This document shows positions 37,307-44,438 of a stretch of 44,451 bases of DNA, one piece after another. This stretch comes from a virus, in the IMG/VR virus record IMGVR_UViG_3300033816_000522, positions 1-44,451 of that record. The stretch is one strand, 5' to 3'. A model generated the notes under the pieces. The model had not been told where the DNA came from. It searched no databases and saw only the letters and a list, made by a program, of their open reading frames with translations. Numbering within the stretch: position 1 is the stretch's first letter; every line of letters begins with the position of its first letter. Position numbers and translations under genes: made by a program.

Positions 37307-37527
37307 CGATTCGGTTGCGTGTTGGGTGTGTTGGGGATGCCCCGCAGGTTCTTCATCTCGTAGGCCACGACCTCCTCGAGCGGGTAGAGGACGCGGCCGC
37401 CGATTTTCACGAACCGCGGCCCCCGGTTCTGACTGCGCCAGTTATCGAGCGTGGAGAGGGTGACGGTGTTGCGCCACCTGGTCGCCAGCTCGGCCGGCCT
37501 GAGGTATTCGACATCAGAAGAGTTCAT
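37303..37527 (-). CDS. AlpA/excisionase-like HTH protein
   Basis: The 74-aa product starts at ATG 37527 (MNSSDVEYLRPAELATRW). It carries a MerR-type helix-turn-helix of the HTH_17 kind: RPAELATRWRNTVTLSTLDNWRSQ, then GPRFVKIGGRVLYPLEEVVAYE. Proteins of this form act as excisionases or AlpA-type activators. It lies in the recombination operon rather than beside the integrase, so a regulatory role is equally likely. Overlaps the RecT and SSB-like genes. Confidence 0.72.
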   Translation of the reverse strand: MNSSDVEYLRPAELATRWRNTVTLSTLDNWRSQNRGPRFVKIGGRVLYPLEEVVAYEMKNLRGIPNTPNTQPNR

Positions 37528-38197
37528 CCTCGACAAGATCGGCCTCCATCGGTTCAGCTTCAGGCGCGGAGGCCTTGATCTGTTCATTCAGCTCGGTGAT
37601 CGCCACCTTCTTCGGCCGTGGCTCCTCGCGGATGGTGATCGTCTCCACGTCCACCACCTCCTCCTCGGTCTGGATGCCGACCAGCAGCTCGGGGATGAAC
37701 AGCCGGCCCCAGAAGGCCGCGGCCCGATAGCGGATCATCAGCTCGGGCATGGTCTGCCACTTGCTGCCGCTCTTCGTGGCCCACCCTTCTTTCTTCGCCA
37801 TCGCCATCGTGACGGTCGGCCCCTTCTGGTCGGTGCCGCTCGCCAGCTCCGTGGCCACGCAGTAGCAGGCAAGGCTGTCGCCGCTGCCGCTGATCTCGTA
37901 GCGCAGCGGGCTGAACCGGCCGCAGCCGTTGATCAGGCCGATGATGAACTGGCTGCTCCAGCTGGGGCGGCCGTGGATGATGTGGAGGTTCTGGACCACC
38001 ACGAACGGGCTCATCCGCATCCGGCTGGCGATCTCGAGCGCCACCAGGCAGTTCGCGAAGCCCTGCTGCCCCTGAAACTGGGGCGGCACCAGTGTGCTGC
38101 TGGCGAGCGATTTGGCCATTCGCTGGGCATCCTCGAAGGCCTGGATCCCCGAGAACGCCGATCCTGTCGTTGTTGTGAGTGCTGTGCTGTCGCTCAT
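37514..38197 (-). CDS. RecT-family recombinase
   Basis: The 227-aa annealing protein is read from ATG 38197 (MSDSTALTTTTG), which overlaps the upstream stop as ATGA. RecT hallmarks are present: MAKSLASSTLVPPQFQG, LVALEIASRMRMSPFVVVQN, HGRPSWSSQFIIGLING and KWQTMPELMIRYRAAAFWGR. It pairs complementary single strands made by the exonuclease. The C-terminal tail is acidic and ends VEDELF, like an SSB tip. It lies downstream of the exonuclease gene, as in other phage recombination operons. Confidence 0.88.
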   Translation of the reverse strand: MSDSTALTTTTGSAFSGIQAFEDAQRMAKSLASSTLVPPQFQGQQGFANCLVALEIASRMRMSPFVVVQNLHIIHGRPSWSSQFIIGLINGCGRFSPLRYEISGSGDSLACYCVATELASGTDQKGPTVTMAMAKKEGWATKSGSKWQTMPELMIRYRAAAFWGRLFIPELLVGIQTEEEVVDVETITIREEPRPKKVAITELNEQIKASAPEAEPMEADLVEDELF

Positions 38198-38337
38198 GGT
38201 GTGATGCGCAGTGTGAGATAGAGGAAAAGGCATCCGGCCGCGGCCGGCGTGAAGTCAATCGGCCAGAGCTCGGTGACGAACCAGGCCCCGGCCAGCGTGG
38301 CCACAGGCGCTCGGATGACGCTGTAGGACACGCGCAT
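38194..38337 (-). CDS. 47-aa membrane peptide between exonuclease and recT
   Basis: The frame starts at ATG 38337, overlapping the exonuclease stop, and its stop at 38194 overlaps the recT ATG (ATGA on both sides). The sequence has two hydrophobic stretches (VIRAPVATLAGAWFV, AAAGCLFLYLTL). Tight coupling to both genes supports coding. A membrane peptide between the two recombination proteins is unexpected; function unknown. Confidence 0.55.
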   Translation of the reverse strand: MRVSYSVIRAPVATLAGAWFVTELWPIDFTPAAAGCLFLYLTLRITP

Positions 38338-39248
38338 CAGAAGGTCTCGATCTCAGCTGGTGCCGGCATCGATCCGTCTGCGCGCGGGCGCATCCACGGC
38401 GGCAGGTCGATCACCTCCACGCCGTCGCTATACCCCGGCCAGCTGTTCGCGGCCTTGCAGGTGGCCAGCACCTCCAGATCGCGCAGCGCCTGCTCACCGC
38501 CGGCGCCGACCATCTCAGCGCTCGCGGCATAGACGGCCACCACATGGGGCGGCTTCTTCTCCACGCAGATGAAGATGAACTGCTCGGGCCGGGTGCAGGT
38601 GGCCTGCTCAAGGCCGTGCAGATACCAAGCGGCCTGCACGTGATAGCGGAAGTTGGCGATCGACTTCCTGAACCCCGCAGGGCTCGCATCCTCGGTGGTC
38701 TTCAGGTCCACGATCAGCTGGCCGTCATCGGTCAGCCAGTCGGGTCGGCACTTGCACTCGAGGCCCGTCGCCTCATCGGTCCAGATGTGGGTGGTCTCAG
38801 CCTTGCCCTTCAGCCCCAGCAGGTAGGCCGCAGCAGGGTGACCATGCACCGCGCGGCCCATCGCCATCACCTGATCGGCATCGGTACGGCTGATCACCGT
38901 ACGGCCGGCAGACTCGGCCTCGAAAGCGGCCCACGCTTCTTTCCCGGCCTTGGTGCGGCGATCGACGCCATCGGGCGCTGCGATGTAGCGCTGGTCCCAC
39001 TGGTCCAGCTCGAGGATGTGGGTGTGGACCGCGGTGCCCAGCAGCATCGCCGGCGTCGGCTCGGGCTCGATGCGGTTCGGGTCCACGTAGCGCGCCCAGT
39101 AGTGCAGCGGGCTGCGCGCCACCAGATCGAGGTGGCTTTTTGAGACCGCCTTGTGGCGGTGGTAGTCGGCGTTCTCCAAAGGCAGGTGGAAGCGGGAGCT
39201 CACGCAACTTACCACCGCATCCGGCGCATTCACGATTCTTCGCCGCAT
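38337..39248 (-). CDS. RecE-like exonuclease (PD-(D/E)XK)
   Basis: This 303-aa 5'-3' exonuclease is read from ATG 39248, preceded by GGGGGAG; GTG 39203 is an alternative that begins at the domain (FHLPLENADYHRHKAVSKSHLDLV). The nuclease core shows ECKCRPDW, then IVDLKTT (Asp and Lys), with a downstream helix YHVQAAWYLHGL. It degrades double-stranded ends to supply single strands for RecT. It is the first gene of the operon, divergent from the helicase gene. The C-terminus ends PAEIETF. Confidence 0.85.
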   Translation of the reverse strand: MRRRIVNAPDAVVSCVSSRFHLPLENADYHRHKAVSKSHLDLVARSPLHYWARYVDPNRIEPEPTPAMLLGTAVHTHILELDQWDQRYIAAPDGVDRRTKAGKEAWAAFEAESAGRTVISRTDADQVMAMGRAVHGHPAAAYLLGLKGKAETTHIWTDEATGLECKCRPDWLTDDGQLIVDLKTTEDASPAGFRKSIANFRYHVQAAWYLHGLEQATCTRPEQFIFICVEKKPPHVVAVYAASAEMVGAGGEQALRDLEVLATCKAANSWPGYSDGVEVIDLPPWMRPRADGSMPAPAEIETF

Positions 39249-39337
39249 TTCGTTGTATCTCCCCCCAGCTCTCAGTATTTCGATAGTCTCAAGCCTCTCC
39301 ACCTTGGTATTGCTCCTGCATCTGCAGGTCAATCCCC
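39249..39337. promoter_or_regulatory. Divergent control region between recombination and replication units
   Basis: This 89-bp gap lies between the exonuclease (minus) and helicase (plus) starts, so both promoters should be here. CCTGCA-TC-TGCAGG (39315-39328) is a perfect 14-bp dyad 10 bases before the helicase ATG and a good operator candidate. On the minus strand TTGAGA near 39282-39287 could be a -35. No textbook -10 for either direction was found by eye. Confidence 0.5.
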
Positions 39338-40720
39338 ATGAACATCCCGCTCCGCGACTACCAGTCATCCGCGATACACGATCTTCGCGCGGCCTACCGC
39401 GCAGGTCATCGCGCACCATTGCTGGTCTGCCCCACCGGCGGTGGCAAAACCATCGTGTTCGCCGCGATCACGCAGTCGGCCGCAGCCCGCGGTAATCGCG
39501 TGCTGATCCTGGTCCACAGGCGCGAGCTGATCCGGCAGGCCAGCCAGAAGCTCAGCCAGGCAGACGTGCCCCATGGGTTGATTGCAGCTGGTATCCCGGA
39601 AGCCGATCATCCGGTGCAGGTGGCGTCGGTGCAGACCTTGGCGCGCCGGCTTGCGCAACTCGCCTGGAAGCCGGATCTCATCGTGATCGACGAAGCGCAC
39701 CACGCTGTCGCCGGCACCTGGCGCAAGATCCTCGAGCATTGGCCTGATGCGCTACGCCTTGGCGTCACGGCCACCCCGCTGCGCCAAGACGGCCGCGGGC
39801 TCTGCTCGATGTTTGATCATCTGGTCGAAGGCCCCTCGGTGGCAACTCTGGTGGAGCACGGATACTTATCCACAGCGAAGATATTTGCCCCACCTCAGGT
39901 GGCAGACCTCACCGGCCTGCGCACTCGCGCGGGTGATTTCAACGCCGAGGAGCTCACCGAGCGTCTGGACCGGCCCACCGTCACCGGCGACGCCATCGAC
40001 CACTACCAGCGGCTCTGCAACCAGAAGCGGGCGATCGCCTTCTGCTGTTCCACGAAACACGCCGAGTCCGTTGCAACCGCTTTCAACCTGAAGGGAGTCC
40101 CCGCGGCCACGCTCCTCGGCACCACGCCGACTGATGAGCGCGACGATCTGGTGCGTCAATTTGCCGCGGGAACCATTCGCGTACTTGTCACAGTCGACGT
40201 GGTCTCAGAGGGATTCGACTGCCCCGCGGCCGAGGTGGCGATCCTGCTGCGCCCCACGCAGTCCGAGGGCCTCTACCTCCAGCAGGTGGGCCGGGTGCTC
40301 CGCGCCGCACCGGACAAGCCCCACGCGCTGATCCTCGATCACGTCGGCAACGTCCACCGCCATGGCTTCCCCGACGATCACCGCGAGTGGTCCCTCGCCG
40401 ATCGGCCGCGGCGTGGCACCAAGGATGGCCCGCCAGCGCCCACCGTGCGCACGTGTGAGACCTGCTTCGCCGCATTCCCGCCGCAGCCCGTCTGCCCCGT
40501 CTGCGGCACCCCCGCCAAGCTCAGCACCCGCGAGATCCAGCAGAAGGAGGGCGAGCTGCAGGAACTGGCGCGCGCGGCCGTCGAGCAGGCCCGCGCTCGC
40601 GATCGCCGGCAGCAGGGCAAGGCCCGCAGCCTCCCCGAGCTCCTCGCCATAGCCAAGCAGCGCGGCTACAGCGCCGGCTGGGCCTACAAGCTCCACAATG
40701 CGCGCAGCAGCAGAGCGTGA
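39338..40720 (+). CDS. DEAH-box helicase (superfamily 2)
   Basis: The 460-aa helicase has motif I CPTGGGKT (Lys37), motif Ia ILVHRRELIRQ, motif II IDEAHH (118-122), motif III VTATP, and motif V/VI DVVSEGFDCP and QQVGRVLRA. The C-terminal CETC ... CPVCG is a zinc ribbon, followed by a charged coiled coil. Such phage helicases open DNA in replication or recombination. It begins the plus-strand replication unit, 89 bp from the divergent exonuclease gene. Confidence 0.92.
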   Translation: MNIPLRDYQSSAIHDLRAAYRAGHRAPLLVCPTGGGKTIVFAAITQSAAARGNRVLILVHRRELIRQASQKLSQADVPHGLIAAGIPEADHPVQVASVQTLARRLAQLAWKPDLIVIDEAHHAVAGTWRKILEHWPDALRLGVTATPLRQDGRGLCSMFDHLVEGPSVATLVEHGYLSTAKIFAPPQVADLTGLRTRAGDFNAEELTERLDRPTVTGDAIDHYQRLCNQKRAIAFCCSTKHAESVATAFNLKGVPAATLLGTTPTDERDDLVRQFAAGTIRVLVTVDVVSEGFDCPAAEVAILLRPTQSEGLYLQQVGRVLRAAPDKPHALILDHVGNVHRHGFPDDHREWSLADRPRRGTKDGPPAPTVRTCETCFAAFPPQPVCPVCGTPAKLSTREIQQKEGELQELARAAVEQARARDRRQQGKARSLPELLAIAKQRGYSAGWAYKLHNARSSRA

Positions 40721-41108
40721 TGTGAGCAACCCCGAGACCGACCTGCAGCAGCGCATCCGCCTCGCGCTCGGCACGCGGCCTGATCTGAGGCTGTACAGGA
40801 ACCAGACCGGCGCGTTGCCCGATCCCCGCACCGGTCGGCTGGTCACCTTCGGCCTGGCTCGAGGCTCTGCCGATCTGATCGGCTGGCGCACCATCACCGT
40901 CACCCCCGAGATGGTCGGGCAGCAGCTGGCGGTGTTCACCTCGATCGAGATCAAGACCCCCTCGGGCCGCATCACCCCCCAGCAGCGCAACTGGCTCCAC
41001 GCCGTGCGCACCGCCGGTGGCATCGCTGGCGTGGCCCGCACCATCCCTGACGCCTTGCGAATTGTCACAGAGGATGCCTCACCTGCCTCACCTCCCGGCA
41101 AGATCTGA
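40698..41108 (+). CDS. VRR-NUC domain nuclease
   Basis: The 136-aa product has the VRR-NUC order: ETDLQQRIRLALG, LRLYRNQTGA, GLARGSADLIGW (Asp), SIEIKTPSGRITPQQRNWL (Glu-x-Lys) and GGIAGVARTIPDAL. These stand-alone domains resolve branched DNA such as Holliday junctions. ATG 40698 overlaps the helicase by 23 bp; GTG 40722 is an alternative. Lies between helicase and primase. Confidence 0.87.
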   Translation: MRAAAERDVSNPETDLQQRIRLALGTRPDLRLYRNQTGALPDPRTGRLVTFGLARGSADLIGWRTITVTPEMVGQQLAVFTSIEIKTPSGRITPQQRNWLHAVRTAGGIAGVARTIPDALRIVTEDASPASPPGKI

Positions 41109-41130
41109 CGGCTCACCACAGGGAGGCTTG

Positions 41131-43170
41131 ATGCCCCTGCTCACAGACCTGCTCGCCGCGCTCCCCGACCACTGGGGCTTCGTCGCTGTCGGTAACGACA
41201 AGCGCCCCTATCAGCCCGAGTGGCAGAAGAACCCCCTCGATAAGCCCACCCTCACCCGCGAGATCACCGCCGGCCGTGCTGTCGCCGTTGGCGTCATCGC
41301 TGGCCCACAGTCCGGTGGCCTGCTGTTCGTCGATCACGACGGCCTCGGCGCTTCTGAGGTGCTCGAGCAGCTCGGCATCCCGCTCCGCGAGCTCCCCAAG
41401 TCATGGGCCGTCACCTCCGGCCGTGACGGGCGCCTCCAGATCATCTACCAGGTCCCCCGCGCCTTCTGGGACCAGATCAAGACCACCAAGCTCAAAAGCT
41501 CGATCAAGGGCGAGCAGCTCGAGCTTCGCTGGACCGGCTGCCAGTCCGTCGTCGCAGGCGCCCACCCGATCACCGGCAGCTACCGCTGGATGAAGGGCCG
41601 CGCCCCGTTTGACCTGCCGCTCGCTGAGGCGCCATCGCTGCTGCTCCAGCAGATGATGCGCAAGCAGCCCGAGCCCGCACCGCTGCTGCGTCTCCCCGAT
41701 CTCACATCAGACGCAGATCGAGCACGCGACTACCTCTCGCGCATTCCCACCACCCTCGCCGACGACTACGACGACTGGGTGAAGATCGGTATGGCACTCC
41801 ATAGCGTCGGTGACGACGGCCTGCTCGCCGATTGGACCCACTGGTCTGCCGTCTCGGGCAAATTCGAGCCCGGCGTCTGCGAGGCGAAATGGCGCTCCTT
41901 CAACGGCTCCGGTGGCGTCGGCCTCGGCACCCTGTTCCACCTCGCCGATCCACCGCGGCGCACCGTCAACAGCACCCCGCCCAAGGCCGCCCCGGCCGCT
42001 CCCAAGGCGCAGCCCCAGCCCCCCGAGGTGCAGGCCGAGAAGGCCGTCAAGCTCGACGCGCAGGAGCTCATCAAGCTGATGCGCCAGCAGCTGGGCTCGC
42101 GCCTCCGCTGGAACATCTTCACCCAGGCCATCGAGCTCGATGCCAAGCCCATCGAGAAGCTCGAGCTCTACTACCTCCAGTTCGCCGAGATGGGCATCAA
42201 GGTCTCCAAGGACCTCGCCGCTGATGCGCTGGTTCACGTCGCCATGGAGACCCCCTACGACCCCGTGCGCGAATACCTCGAGCACGTCGCCGAGCACGTC
42301 CCGCCCACCTCCATCGACTACCTCAGCACCTGCTACCTCAGGCCCCACGATCAGCCCGGCACCCTCTACGACGCCATGCTGAAGGCCACCCTCATCGCAG
42401 CCGTTCGGCGCATCTTTGAGCCCGGCAGCAAGCACGACTCGGCCTGCGTGCTGATGGGGCCGCAGGGCTGCGGCAAGTCCACCTTCTGGCGCAACCTCGG
42501 CGGCCTCTGGTTCAACGATGCGCTGCGTGACATCAGCTCGAAGGACGACCTGATGGTGCTCCACCGCTCCTGGATCATGGAGTGGGCCGAGCTCGATCAC
42601 ATCACCGGCCGCAAGCACGCAGGCCAGGTGAAGGCCTTCCTCACCCAGCAGACCGACACCTTCCGCGTTCCCTATGGCCGCTCCACAGAGTCGTTCCCGC
42701 GCCGCTGCGTGATCGTGGGCTCCACCAACCGCGACAGCGGCTTCCTGGTGGACGACACAGGCAACCGGCGCTTCTGGGTGATCCCTGTGGCCGTGCAGAC
42801 CCAGATCCCCGTCGATGAGCTCCTGCTGGAGCGTGACGCCATCTGGAGCGCTGCCGTTGCCGCCTACAGGGCCGGCGAGCCGAACCACCTCACCCGAGAG
42901 CTATCAGCGCAGGTGGACATCGAGAACGAGACCTATCTCGTGGAGTCGCCGTGGATGAACACCATCCGCAGCTACCTCGATACCTACCGCGGCGTGGATG
43001 CCATCACCACCGAGAAGCTGCTCACCGATGCCATCTCGAAGCCCGTCGAGCGGCAGACCCGCGCCGATCAGATGCAGGTTGCGTCCATCTTGAGAGAGCT
43101 GGGATACGAGCGCCATCGGGAGGCGAAGGCCGGCTCGAGGCGTTGGATCTACCGGTTTGCCTCACCTTGA
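41131..43170 (+). CDS. Primase-helicase (prim-pol + PriCT + VirE-like ATPase)
   Basis: The 679-aa protein starts at ATG 41131 with GGGAGG at 41121-41126. Residues 1-190 are a prim-pol domain (GNDKRPYQPEWQ, LLFVDHDG with Asp68 and Asp70, SGRDGRLQIIY). Residues about 195-272 are PriCT_2 (DYDDWVKIGMALHS, AKWRSFNG). From about 370 it is a VirE/SF3-like ATPase: LMGPQGCGKST (443-451), HRSWIMEWAELDH, and VGSTNRDSGFLVDDTGNRRFWVI. It would start replication and unwind DNA. It precedes a non-coding region that is a candidate origin. Confidence 0.93.
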   Translation: MPLLTDLLAALPDHWGFVAVGNDKRPYQPEWQKNPLDKPTLTREITAGRAVAVGVIAGPQSGGLLFVDHDGLGASEVLEQLGIPLRELPKSWAVTSGRDGRLQIIYQVPRAFWDQIKTTKLKSSIKGEQLELRWTGCQSVVAGAHPITGSYRWMKGRAPFDLPLAEAPSLLLQQMMRKQPEPAPLLRLPDLTSDADRARDYLSRIPTTLADDYDDWVKIGMALHSVGDDGLLADWTHWSAVSGKFEPGVCEAKWRSFNGSGGVGLGTLFHLADPPRRTVNSTPPKAAPAAPKAQPQPPEVQAEKAVKLDAQELIKLMRQQLGSRLRWNIFTQAIELDAKPIEKLELYYLQFAEMGIKVSKDLAADALVHVAMETPYDPVREYLEHVAEHVPPTSIDYLSTCYLRPHDQPGTLYDAMLKATLIAAVRRIFEPGSKHDSACVLMGPQGCGKSTFWRNLGGLWFNDALRDISSKDDLMVLHRSWIMEWAELDHITGRKHAGQVKAFLTQQTDTFRVPYGRSTESFPRRCVIVGSTNRDSGFLVDDTGNRRFWVIPVAVQTQIPVDELLLERDAIWSAAVAAYRAGEPNHLTRELSAQVDIENETYLVESPWMNTIRSYLDTYRGVDAITTEKLLTDAISKPVERQTRADQMQVASILRELGYERHREAKAGSRRWIYRFASP

Positions 43171-43173
43171 GAA

Positions 43174-43338
43174 GGTGGTGGGGCAGGGTAAAACCGTTGC
43201 GCTGCAGGGCTTTACCCTATCTGTCCTACTACCCCACCCTTCTAAAGGATCCTCTGATAAGAGGAGTAGAGGACAGAAAAGGGACCCTTTAGGAGCGGGT
43301 GGGCAGGTAGGGCCTGGTGGGGCAGTGGGGCATGGGCC
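43174..43338 (+). repeat. Second locus of GG pentamers
   Basis: GGTGG-TGG-GGCAG-GGTAA at 43174-43191 and GGGCA-GGTAG-GGCCT-GGTGG-GGCAG at 43301-43325, then GGCAT-GGGCC after three extra bases, repeat the five-base GGYNN logic of 3706-3921. Five units are in one phase without interruption. The tract is shorter and less regular than the first. Confidence 0.55.
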
Positions 43339-43345
43339 TGTTGAC

Positions 43346-43354
43346 GGTATGATT
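43346..43354 (+). promoter_or_regulatory. GGTATGATT box before the 82-aa gene
   Basis: GGTATGATT is identical to 2699-2707 and lies 25 bases before ATG 43379. TATGAT is a good -10. TTGACG at 43341 is too close to be its -35, but could serve a second -10 (CATAAC, 43365-43370) at 18 bp spacing. Confidence 0.4.
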
Positions 43355-43378
43355 CACCTACCTGCATAACTCCCACCC

Positions 43379-43627
43379 ATGACCTACCCCATCATTTCTG
43401 CCTCTGAGCTCGTGCGGCCCCGGCGCTCCTACCCACGCCTCAACTGGCCCATCGACCAGCTGCAGGTCGGCGATGCCTTCGTGGTGCCCATGGTCGATGG
43501 CCACGACCGCGATGGCCGATCCGAGGCCTACATCCGGGTGCTGGTGGGCAAGGCCGCCAACCGCCTGTTCCGACGCTTCGCCGTGAACAAGCACGACGGC
43601 TCACTCGCGATCAGCCGCACCGCCTGA
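43379..43627 (+). CDS. 82-aa hypothetical protein
   Basis: Starts at ATG 43379 (MTYPIISASELVRPRRSYPR). The middle is strand-rich (LQVGDAFVVPMVDGHDRDGR, AYIRVLVGKAANRLFRRFAV). It stands alone after the repeat-rich region, so it probably has its own promoter. Position behind the primase and the GG pentamers suggests a regulatory or replication link, but the sequence shows none. Confidence 0.65.
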   Translation: MTYPIISASELVRPRRSYPRLNWPIDQLQVGDAFVVPMVDGHDRDGRSEAYIRVLVGKAANRLFRRFAVNKHDGSLAISRTA

Positions 43628-43679
43628 TCCTCACCAGATCCCACTCGATGGGCCCGGCTCGCGCCCTTACCCTTGGGGC

Positions 43680-44393
43680 ATGGCAAGCGTTCGCATCGAC
43701 CTCCAGGCAGACCTAGAGCGCCTCGACAAGCGCGTGCGGCTGCTCACGGATCAGAACCTCAGCTACGTGGCATCCAGGGCGCTCAACGAGGCCGCTGGCG
43801 CAGCCAAGCGGGCGCTCAGGGAGCAGATGCCGCGCTTCATCGACAAGCCCGTGCCGTACACCCTGAACTCGGGCTTTCAGCGGTTCGCTCGGCCGAACAA
43901 CCTCGAGACCGTGGTGGGCATAGCCGACCAGTCACGCAGCGGCCGCCCCGCTGCGGCCAACTACCTCAGGCCGATCGTCAAGGGCACCACCCCCAAGCTC
44001 AAGGGTGCCGACCTCTCGGCCACGAAGATCGCGCGCCAGCCTGCTGGTGCTGTGCTGGTGCCAGCCCGCAACAGCCCCGTGCGCAAGACCGCAGCAGGCA
44101 ACTACACCATCAGCGCCTACGCCAAGGTGCTGGGCTCTGCGCGCCAGGGCGGCGACGGGCGCCCCTACTTCGTGGCCCCTGTGAAGCCCGGCAGCAGCAC
44201 GCAGGCGATCTTCACCCGAGCAGGCCGAGGAGGGCAGCAGCTGCGGCGCGTGTTCACCATCGACCCCAACCCCAAGGCTAGGCGTCCACAGTTCCCGGTG
44301 CAGGACATCCTCACCAAGGCTTTCGGGCAGGCATGGCCCGCTGAGGTGCGCAGGGCCTTCCAGGCCGAGATCGCACGCAAGCTGGGCAACTGA
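43680..44393 (+). CDS. Minor tail protein Z-like
   Basis: The 237-aa product resembles lambda gpZ in layout: N-terminal helices with a basic RALNEAAGAAKRALREQ segment, GAVLVPARN in the middle, and an end FPVQDILTKAFGQAWPAEVRRAFQAEIARKL. Between, PYTLNSGFQRF and YLRPIVKGTTPKLKG recall related phage tail proteins. In lambda Z lies between FII and U, but here no gene stands there and this one lies on the circle just before terS. The tail role is inferred from resemblance only. Confidence 0.6.
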   Translation: MASVRIDLQADLERLDKRVRLLTDQNLSYVASRALNEAAGAAKRALREQMPRFIDKPVPYTLNSGFQRFARPNNLETVVGIADQSRSGRPAAANYLRPIVKGTTPKLKGADLSATKIARQPAGAVLVPARNSPVRKTAAGNYTISAYAKVLGSARQGGDGRPYFVAPVKPGSSTQAIFTRAGRGGQQLRRVFTIDPNPKARRPQFPVQDILTKAFGQAWPAEVRRAFQAEIARKLGN

Positions 44394-44438
44394 GCATAAC
44401 ACTATCGTTATAGGGTCCTGTCCCCACCCCCCATCGAC
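44394..44438. other. Gap between Z-like gene and genome end
   Basis: This stretch holds CATAACACTATCGTTATAG, a partly symmetric AT-rich element, followed by a C-rich run up to the terminal repeat. Joined to the left end it forms an approximately 200-bp intergenic region before terS. A promoter with TATAGG as -10 is possible; nothing firmer is visible. Confidence 0.3.

Larger units (their letters stand above)
43171..43378. other. Non-coding candidate origin/control region with nested inverted repeats
   Basis: No gene fits this 208-bp stretch. AGAAGG (43170-43175) pairs with CCTTCT (43238-43243), with GGGTAAA (43186-43192) and TTTACCC (43211-43217) inside. A second, competing stem joins CTGTCC-CTAC (43221-43232) to GTAG-GGACAG (43266-43276). 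It holds inner hairpin TCCTCT-GATA-AGAGGA (43250-43265). AAAGGG-A-CCCTTT follows at 43278-43290. The location behind the primase suits an origin of replication; mutually exclusive stems also suit a regulatory RNA. Confidence 0.55.

Noticed and set aside
37451-38221. Plus-strand frame of 256 aa opposite recT
   Set aside because: Shadow of the RecT coding strand; RecT motifs are clear on the minus strand.
38544-39143. Plus-strand frame of 199 aa opposite the exonuclease
   Set aside because: Shadow of the exonuclease strand with no motif or ribosome site.
41707-42888. Minus-strand frame of 393 aa opposite the primase
   Set aside because: Low-complexity Gly/Leu/Val shadow of the primase strand.
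43341-43353. TTGACG plus TATGAT as a standard promoter
   Set aside because: The two elements are only one base apart, so they cannot be a -35/-10 pair; either may belong to a different promoter.
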